DNA of 64,000 nt from Planococcus citri (lineage: Eukaryota; Arthropoda; Insecta; Hemiptera; Pseudococcidae). The position numbers were made by a program, and so were the translations under genes. Location: the NCBI RefSeq assembly GCF_950023065.1, contig NC_088681.1, forward strand, positions 8,060,001-8,124,000. Direction: 5' to 3'. The stretch's first letter is position 1, and each line of letters begins with the position of its first letter. This document shows positions 56,640 through 64,000 of this stretch, piece by piece. The notes under the pieces are model-generated. The model ran no database searches and was not told the origin of the DNA. It saw only the letters and a list, made by a program, of their open reading frames with translations.

Positions 56640-59090
56640 TTCCCCTGTTGTCCCAATATCTGAGGAACTTCATCCCCTCGTCATCAATTGTCTGGTCCAA
56701 TTTGTCTGCATCAAAGTCACCATATATTCGACACCTGAAAAGGTGTCTGTCATCTTGCACCTCGCCACATTCGCATAGATCGTCATCCGCCAAGTGCCAT
56801 CTGTATAGGTTGGATTTTCAAGCGTGTTGTTCCGCTTCTAATTCTATTCAGAGTTTTTTAGAGGCTGTATTTCAGTTGGTTGCCTTGGGGCAATGATTCG
56901 CTCATAGTATTGCTACTTGATGCTGTGTTCCAGATTTGACAGCATTCAACTTCAGCAGGAGCATTCAATTCATTCACTGTCCTCAGGAAACTGTGTGTGG
57001 ATTTTAGTCTGCTCGCTGGTAAATGGTTGTAGCCATGGATGGGGTGTAGGGGGATGTGTGTTGCTTTAGTTTTTCCTGCTCTGGCCGCCACCTCTCTATG
57101 TACCACCGGTGGTGCAATTCCTGTGAGACAATGCAGAGTTGTGAGTGAAGTTGGTCTGAGGCCTCCTAGCACCAATCAACAGGCTTCATTCAGGGGCACA
57201 TCTACTTTTTTAGCATGTGCTGATCATCCTCATGCTGGGCAAGCGTATTCTGCAACTGAGTAACACAGTGCTAACTGCTAGTGCTGATGTATGCATGGAC
57301 CTGTGGTTTAGCTCCTTATCTGCTACCTACCAGCTTTCTGATCAGACTTGTTCTCATTTTGGTTTTTTCACAGTGTTGCTGGTAGGTGAGTGATCTATTT
57401 GTTATCACTCCTAGATATTTGGGATGGTCATTGTGATTCAGTGCAGTGTTTCCATGTTGAGCTGTCTTGCCCCATTGGTGGAAAATCTGCCCATTTGCTG
57501 AAAAAGACATCAAAACCAGCTGGTTTATTGACGTATTCCAAATATACAGGTGAAAAAGCGCTGTCCAGAAGGCGGATTGGGGCACTGAAAGAAAAATCTG
57601 CCAAAAAAATACGCTACAATAATATTTTGTAGCGTATTTTCTCGCGTAAGGCCACAACACTTTCAAATTAAGTGGCGTGTTTTTTGCGTTGGAAGAAACC
57701 AGCTACAAAATATGCTACAAGCAGGTTTCTTGGCGTAATTCTTTAGCGTATTTTATAAACACACGTGTAAAGATGGTATTTTACTCGTATGTTTTCACAT
57801 AGTACAGAAATTTTGCATTCTTATCAACACATGATCTGGTGGGCCAGGTTGGTAGAGAAGTCGTCTACCAACTTGGAGACCCAGGTTCGATCCCTGGTGG
57901 TGCCAACATTTTTTCATTGATATTGGACATCGGCAGAATTTATCGCGTGAAAAAATACGCGCGCCAATTAATGAGCAGAAAAGTATTGGCGGAAAGTGTT
58001 GCAATTCCTGCCGTGTTTTTTGTCGCATATCATCAACAGATTTTTACCCAATGGGATGGCCTGACAGTTTTCCAGGTGGAACAAACAGGTTTCTGTCTTG
58101 GATGGATTTGGCCTCAGGTGGTTGGCTCTATAGTATTTGTCAAGTTTCTTCTATTGCCTGATTCAGTGTGTCTTCCACCTGTGCAAATGTGTCACACTGT
58201 GCTGTGAGTGCCAAGTTGTCTGCATAAAGGAAGCAACATGCAGGACCTCCAATTAGTTGGTCATTGGTGTAGATATTAAAAAGGATGGGTGACAGGACAC
58301 TTCCCTGCAGCAAGCCGTTCTTTTGCCTTCACCAAGAGCTATTCTTTCTATCTTAAGTCACATAGAACCTCCAGTCTTCAAGCAGTGTTGTGATGATTTC
58401 TGTAAATTTGTAGTCCCTGGTCAGTTCATTAACCTTGTACCAAAGTATCCGATGACACACTGTGTCAAACACTGGGGTGAGGTCTACAAACACAGCACCA
58501 GTGACCTTGCGCTGTTCAAAACCATCCTCTACGTACTGTGTCAAACTCAGGACCTGACCAGTACAAGATTTCCCAGGTCTGAAACCTGCCTGCTGACTGA
58601 TTAGGTTCTTGCCAATATGCTCAGCTAAGATTGATTTAGGACCACTTGCTCAAATATCTTATACAGATGACATAGTAATGATACAGGGTGGTAACTTTAG
58701 GGTCATCTGGGTCTTTGCCTGGCTTGTGGATAGCAATGACGATGGCATGGGCCTGCCTCCATAATTGAGGTATTTTTGATGTTTATACACAGGTGTTGTA
58801 TAATTCCTGGATCCAGGTAACAGTTTTTGGCCCAAAATGTTTTATCTGCTCCACATACATTTTTATCAACACCTGCTGCTTTTCAATTTTTAGCTAAACA
58901 TATAGCTGCTGTGACCTTAGAGTATGTGAACAGTGACGAAAAGTTATTCACTTCCTCTGCATGATTACAAGCAATTTTCTTGCTTTCAACACTGCCATTC
59001 GCCTTTCCATTTATGAGCAGCTGGTGAGCAATCTGGTTTTGCTGTTGTCTGTGTGAAACTGCTTGCTTGACTTTTTTCTCCATTCACTGT
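56640..59090 (-). pseudogene. Degenerate jockey-like LINE, minus strand
   Basis: On the minus strand, fragments of one LINE lie in order: near 59083-58883 a charged segment; at 58544-58353 an RT motif-A piece (GAVFVDLTPVFDTVCH, first metal site); at 57666-57316 HPKYLGVITNRSLTYQQHC; at 57175-56858 a segment with RPTSLTTLHCLTGIAPPVV; and near 56810-56750 the terminal C.CG....RHLF.C zinc-binding end. Frameshifts and stops break it throughout, and a separate repeat lies inside at about 57550-58030. Clearly related to the plus-strand LINE at 34452 but much older. Not functional. Confidence 0.8.
57550..58030. mobile_element. Repeat insertion inside the LINE remnant, with tRNA-like part
   Basis: Sequence unrelated to the LINE. 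It has a hairpin with 14-bp arms (57606-57619 and 57627-57640, core TACGCTACAA/TTGTAGCGTA) and several GCGTATTTT-type words. At about 57838-57905 is a tRNA-like stretch with A-box-like GGTTGGTAGAG and B box GGTTCGATCCC; its T arm pairs perfectly but the acceptor arm does not. Probably a composite or SINE-like element; exact ends not fixed. Confidence 0.5.
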
Positions 59091-60554
59091 CAAAAGAGAT
59101 ATTCAAACAGGTATTAAATTACGAAAAAAACACCTACATCGCAGCAAAAATTTCAGGAGCTGAAACACATTTTTAGATTTTTGATGAATTCCTGAAAATT
59201 ACCTACATAAGACTAAACTAGGGAAAAAATTCAAAATTTCATCAAGTTGACCTAGAGAGCTGAATTTCAGTTTGTTCTTTATTTCCGACCCTCTAAACGA
59301 TTGGACAGAGTTTCGAACTATTTTGAGCAGTTCTGGATCCTTAAACAGATTTTTGAAAATTAAAATTTCCTTAAAATTTTAGGCACCAAACTATGTTGGA
59401 AAGCTAAAATTTATCTTGCATCTTAATTTCAACATGCTGGGTCGAATGGAGGTGATTTCAATTGAACAAAATTTAGGAGCGTTGTACTTCCTCCTTACAG
59501 TATTTAAAATCCCATCACGAAAAGTTCATAATTGCAAATATCGTAAAAATGCACTCTTCGTGGACTAACATTTTTTGGTCTACTTTAGATTCTAAATGAA
59601 GGTCTTCGCTGATTTTCGTCAACATTTTTCGACAGTTTTTCTATTCTTAATTTTGAATTCTTTTTCCTGGAAGTCGATTGATGATAAATTAGGGTGAAAA
59701 AATTACGCAACAAAACTATCTCTTTGATTATTTCTTCACACGTGAGAGTTGAATTATGTTTAACATGAGAACGAAAATTCTACGAAATCGATTTCCAACA
59801 ATTGAAATGGGTATCATTAGAAAAGTACATACATATATATATTTTTTCCGAATTAATTATTTATTTCAATCATAATAAGTATTTGGCAAGATGCTGAGTA
59901 TTAATATACCTACGTATGAATTATCTAGAAAATTTGTTTACCGCGTTTTAAGGACACTTCAAAAATATTTACCTACCATAAAAATGCGTGCTTCCTGGAT
60001 TTTTATGATATGTAATACGACAATTAACTTTTCGCAGAAGTAATTTGCAAAACTACGAACGGGAGAAAGGGGGGTTCAAGAAACCCCAAAAAAACATCCA
60101 AAAGCAACAGGAAAAATTCAACGAAATTGTAGGTACTTATCACGATATTATGTACTTGAGCGTTTTCAGGGCTCGTACTCAATCTCCGAAATAAAGTAAC
60201 TCAGGTAACCAGGATGAGGAAAGTACAAAAATTAACCTAAAAATCTACGAGATGCGAGCCAAAAATAGTAAAATTCAGAAAAAAAATCACCAAGAAATCC
60301 AGAATATTAAAACAAACAACAAAAAAAACGAATCAATAAACATTCTAATTAAAATCCACCTAATAATGAAAAATTGGATCGACAAGCAGAACTTTTTGAC
60401 AATAAATACAAATAATCGGCAACTTCTGAAAAAAAAAAAAACAGAAACGAAATTTTCACAATTTTTACAGAAAGCAGAGCTTTTTTGAAGACACCTTTTG
60501 GCACAAAAACGATAATTTGAGCAATTTTTGAATTTTTTTTTTGTTGCAAAAAGC
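59091..60554 (+). other. Region between the LINE and the OR-G upstream block
   Basis: 59140-59450 is a diverged piece of the R2 family (GAGCAGTTCTGGATCCTTAA and neighbours). 59490-59830 aligns with the OR-F upstream region. After that it is AT-rich with A-runs; no genes. Confidence 0.5.
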
Positions 60555-61030
60555 CACAATTATTATTATGTTAAAATTGATCAAAATAATTAATTCCCTA
60601 CCATCGTCATTATTTGACCTACTCACGAGTGAAAAATCGGTAAAGACCGAATTTTAAGTAGAAAATTCTGAGAAATACGAGATTCCCATTCCATATACTT
60701 ACACGTCAAAATATTTATTTGTTTTGGTATTCAAAAGTACCTACTTTGAAAATCATAAATTACCTATTTTTGAAATTGAAAATAATAATTTTTTCGACAA
60801 CAAAATGTACCTATTTAGGTACCTTACTAAATTACGTGGATGCTGAATTATTGAAAATAGGCTTAAGTATACATATTGGCAAAATAAGTCGAGTACCTAG
60901 ACCTACTGCGTTTCAAAAAATTAACCAGTACAATTCACATAACTATTCGTATTATACACAGGTTGTCGCGTTGCTAAAAAATACTTACTTAGTCTTATAT
61001 TTTTGGTGGTTTTTTGAAAATACTTGAGAA
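60555..61030 (+). promoter_or_regulatory. OR-B/C/E-type upstream block in front of OR-G
   Basis: CCTACTCACGAGTG, the GGTAAAGACCGAATTTTAAG segment, ATTACGTGGATGCTGAATTA and GGTTGTCGCGTTGCTAAAAA are in the same order as in OR-B, -C and -E. The OR-F-type flank lies further upstream. Confidence 0.55.
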
Positions 61031-62147
61031 ATGGAGAATATAATTCATTCGGATTTTTTCGACGAGATGTCATCCACTATGAAGCATATTTACTTGGCGT
61101 ACTCAGCTGCTGGAGGAGCACTGTACGAAAATTACATCACAAGTAAATTCAAAAACCTTTATAGATGTTTATTTGGTTTTCATTATCTCTTTATAACAAT
61201 CGTATCGACAATGACACTTCTCCAACAACAAGAATCCAACATCCGAGTGATCACGAATAGTGTTCTGCACTTAATATTCGTCCACTTACTGATAATAAAA
61301 GTTCTAGTTATTTATCGAGAACGAGACACTTTCCAGGCGTTATTCGATCATATGAATAAGCTTAAAGATGACGAGTTCGTTGGACCGAAATTCAATTTCA
61401 AAACAGACCAGATCGACGAGACAAACGTGTCAAAACTGAGCGTGAAAATGATCAAATATATTTTATTAAGCAACTTGGCAATGACTCTGATAAAATTTTT
61501 GCCAAAATTCATCGATTACATCCAAGGTCGAGAATTTTGCATCGATTACAAGTTGGATTTCATGATACCGTTTCCAGTACTTGATACACAAAAATTCAGT
61601 TCATTCGTCATCGTTCTCAGTTTCGTACACCTGATCACCTTGTTTTATCCTATCCTCATGTACGGATCGGTCTTCTTACCGGTATTGCTCTCGACTCATC
61701 TGAAAAATCAAGCGATTCGTTTGCAAAATGACATGAAATATCATACAGCAGCAGCTTTCGAGTGTTTGGAAGAGTGTGACAGGCGAGAGGAAAACATCCT
61801 AAGCGAATCTCCAAAATGCGAACACGTGAGAAATTTTCAATTACGCGATATTCAGCGGCAACGAGATAGGCATGTTCGGGAATTCATGCATAAGGTTCGA
61901 CAATGGATCAGATTTCATCAAACATGGACTTCGTAAGTTTTCACGTGACTTTTCCAACAACAAAATGAGCATTTTCCAAATTTTGATAATAAATCGACCA
62001 CTCCTTCTTAGTGAAATCCAATTCGATTCGCTTTGGTTTGTTCATAGGTGTGTTACTCTTTTTGATGAACTCGTGTCTGATCTTCTGGCCATACAAGTGG
62101 CTACCAGTTACTTTGGAATCACCGGACCTGGCTACAGCTTCGCGAAG
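61031..62147 (+). CDS. OR-G: odorant receptor, exons 1-2 (continues past the window)
   Basis: Exon 1 61031-61932 and exon 2 62048-62147; the intron 2 donor GTAATT begins at 62148. Both exons are open and nearly identical to OR-F after the first ~15 codons. The first codons and leader (MENIIHSDFFDEMSS) look like OR-E. Intron 2 contains an R2 foldback copy reaching the window edge, so exons 3-4 would lie at least ~0.3 kb beyond. Whether the gene is intact cannot be judged here. Confidence 0.82.
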
Positions 62148-62184
62148 GTAATTGTGCCGAATAAATTCGATCAGGACATTTACC

Positions 62185-64000
62185 TAGTCCGGCATATGAG
62201 AATAGGAGTAATTGCACCCCCCCCCCCCGGTGATCCTCCGGGTCAACTTTTTTCTTAAAGGGGACTTCCTAAGGAACATTTTAAAGCAAACATGCCTAAA
62301 AAAAAGTTGGCCTTACTTACAAAATGGCGGCAATTTTGATTGACAGGTCAGCCGAAACCGCAGATTTTGCGTTTTAACATAGGACTTGCACGAACTTCTT
62401 CAAACTTTACAAAGGTAGATCGAAAGATCAAGCAAAAATTTATCACCTGTCAAAATTTCAAGTGCTAAAGTGAGTTTTTCGATTTTTGGTGAATTTTTGA
62501 AAATCGAATTTAGGCCAAAAATGAGGGAAAAAATCAAAATTTCACCAAATTGATCAAGAAAGCTGAAATTTTGGATATACCCTATTTTCGACATGCCGAA
62601 TCGATTGGAAACGGTTTCAACCGGTTTTGAGCAGTTCTAGAGCCTCCAGCAGATTATTGAAACTCGATATTCCCACAAAATTTCATCAAATTGGAGTTGT
62701 AAAGCTAAAATTTATTCTAAAAACTAATTTCAATACGCTAAGAAGTACTGCAGGTTAATTTCAAGTCGTTTTGGATCCTCCCGCGAATTTTTAAAAATTC
62801 CTGAAGCCTCCAGTAGATTTTTGAAACTTTAAATTTTCACAAAATTTCGTCAAATGGAGATGGAAAGCTGAAATTTACTCAACACTCCAATTTTAACACC
62901 CTCTGAAGACGACTTCAGGTGGGTTCAAGTAATTTTAGGGCCTCCAGCGACTTTTTTTGAAAATTATTGGAGCCTTCAGCAGATTTTTGAAACTTTAAAT
63001 TTTCACAAAATTTCATCAAATGGAGACGGAAAGCTGAAATTTACTCTGAACTCCAATTTTAACACCCTCTGAACACGACTTCAGGTGGATGCAAGTCATT
63101 TTTGGGCCTCCAGTGACTTTTTTGAAAATTACTGGAACCTCCAGTAGATTTTTGAAACTTGAAATTTTCCCAACATTAATTTATCAAATTGAGTTGGCAA
63201 GTTGAAATTTACTTCGCAGACTACATGGTAGTGTCAAATGGTTTTGAAGCTTCCAGCTACTTTTAGGAAATTTCAATTTTCCAAAAAAACGTCCAACAAA
63301 CTTTCAAAAAGTTGCTGGAGGCTCCAAAACGACTTGAAATTCACCACCAGTCAACTTCGTAGCTTATTGAAATTAGTTTGCAGAGTGAATTTCGACTTTC
63401 CATCTTGGTTTGATAAAATTTTGGGGAAATTCCAAGTTTCAAAAATCTACTGGAGGCACCAGTAATGTTCAAAAAGTCGTTGGAGGCTCTAAAAAGACTT
63501 GAAATCCACCAGAAGTCGTTTTCAGAGCGTGTTAAAATTGGAGTGTAGAGTAAATTTCAGCTTTACATTTCTATTTGATGAAATTTTGTGAAAATTTAAA
63601 GTTTAAAAAATCTGCTGGCGGCTTCAGGAATTTTCAAAAAGTCGCTGGAAGATCCAAAATTACTTGAAATTCACCTGCAGTACTTCGTAGCGTATTGAAA
63701 TTAGTTTTTAGAACAAATTTTAGCTTTACAACTCCAATTTGATGGAATTTTGTGGGAATTTCGAGTTTCAAAAATCTGCTGGAGGCTCCAGAACTGCTCA
63801 AAACGGATTGAAACCGTTTCCAATCGATTTGGCATGTCGAAAATAGGATATATCCCAAATTTCAGCTTTCTCGGTCAATTTGGTAAAATTTTGATTTTTT
63901 CCCACATTTTTGGCCTAAATTCGATTTTCAAAAATTCACCAAAAATCGAAAAACGCACTTTAGCACTTGCAATTTTTACAGGTGATAAATTTTTGCTTGA
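62185..64000. mobile_element. R2 foldback copy in OR-G intron 2 (runs off the window)
   Basis: Starts TAGTCCGGCATATGAGAAT and aligns with 44982-45655 joined to 51255-52375. Comparison with the other copy predicts about 240 more bases. This copy shows the uninterrupted target (GTCAAATGGAGATGG near 62850) of the LTR insertion found in the other copy. Units of ~160-170 bp recur near 62643, 62813, 62972 and 63137, then invert after about 63240. Confidence 0.85.

Noticed and set aside
57838..57905. Functional (suppressor-like, CTA) tRNA gene
   Set aside because: The T arm is perfect, but the acceptor arm fails and the anticodon stem has a mismatch; it lies inside a repeat.

Overview
This is eukaryotic DNA with introns, almost certainly from an insect. 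Six genes and one orphan exon encode the same family of multi-pass membrane proteins. Their last exon has the C-terminal layout of insect odorant receptors (7tm_6 family). The AT-rich sequence, the many TAGGTAGGTACCTAC-type runs and the kinds of transposons suggest a hemipteran, perhaps a mealybug or a relative. That placement is inference.

The backbone is a plus-strand tandem array of odorant-receptor (OR) genes: OR-A (last exon only, 3130-3348), OR-B (4748-6865, frameshifted), OR-C (28904-31448), OR-D (32484-34209), OR-E (38220-42769), OR-F (54430-56032) and OR-G (61031 to beyond the right edge). All share one plan: a ~900-bp first exon, a 100-bp second exon, a 108-bp third exon and a ~219-bp last exon, with intron phases 2, 0 and 0. 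OR-B, -C, -E and -G share an upstream block of about 0.5 kb. OR-D and OR-F have different upstream sequence. OR-G joins that shared block to an OR-F-type body.

Most of the rest is nested transposons. A Ty3/gypsy-type element (6922-21886, minus strand, 246-bp LTRs, GATCA target duplication) sits just after the OR-B stop codon. It carries a 961-bp inverted-repeat element between protease and reverse transcriptase (11324-12284) and a 7.6-kb Penelope-like insertion (13889-21463). The Penelope insertion is a giant palindrome with 3744-bp arms. Each arm holds a 5'-truncated copy plus a full RT/GIY-YIG copy, both 3' ends point outward, a 12-bp target duplication flanks it, and there are four hammerhead-ribozyme-like motifs.

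The 22-28 kb stretch holds AT-rich degenerate repeats and a foldback element built of 122-bp tandem repeats (25494-27509). OR-E has a foldback element in intron 2. Between OR-E and OR-F is a four-level nest: a foldback element (43437-53378) holds a second one (44982-52615), which holds an LTR retrotransposon (45656-51254), whose left LTR holds a 1.08-kb inverted-repeat element. The second foldback family also fills intron 2 of OR-G up to the right edge. Two jockey-like LINE remnants lie downstream of OR-D (plus strand) and OR-F (minus strand).

The left edge (1-3129) holds a foldback element interrupted by a tRNA-derived SINE, then a truncated macrodomain ORF related to OARD1/TARG1. No CRISPR arrays, bacterial operons or convincing functional tRNA or rRNA genes were seen.
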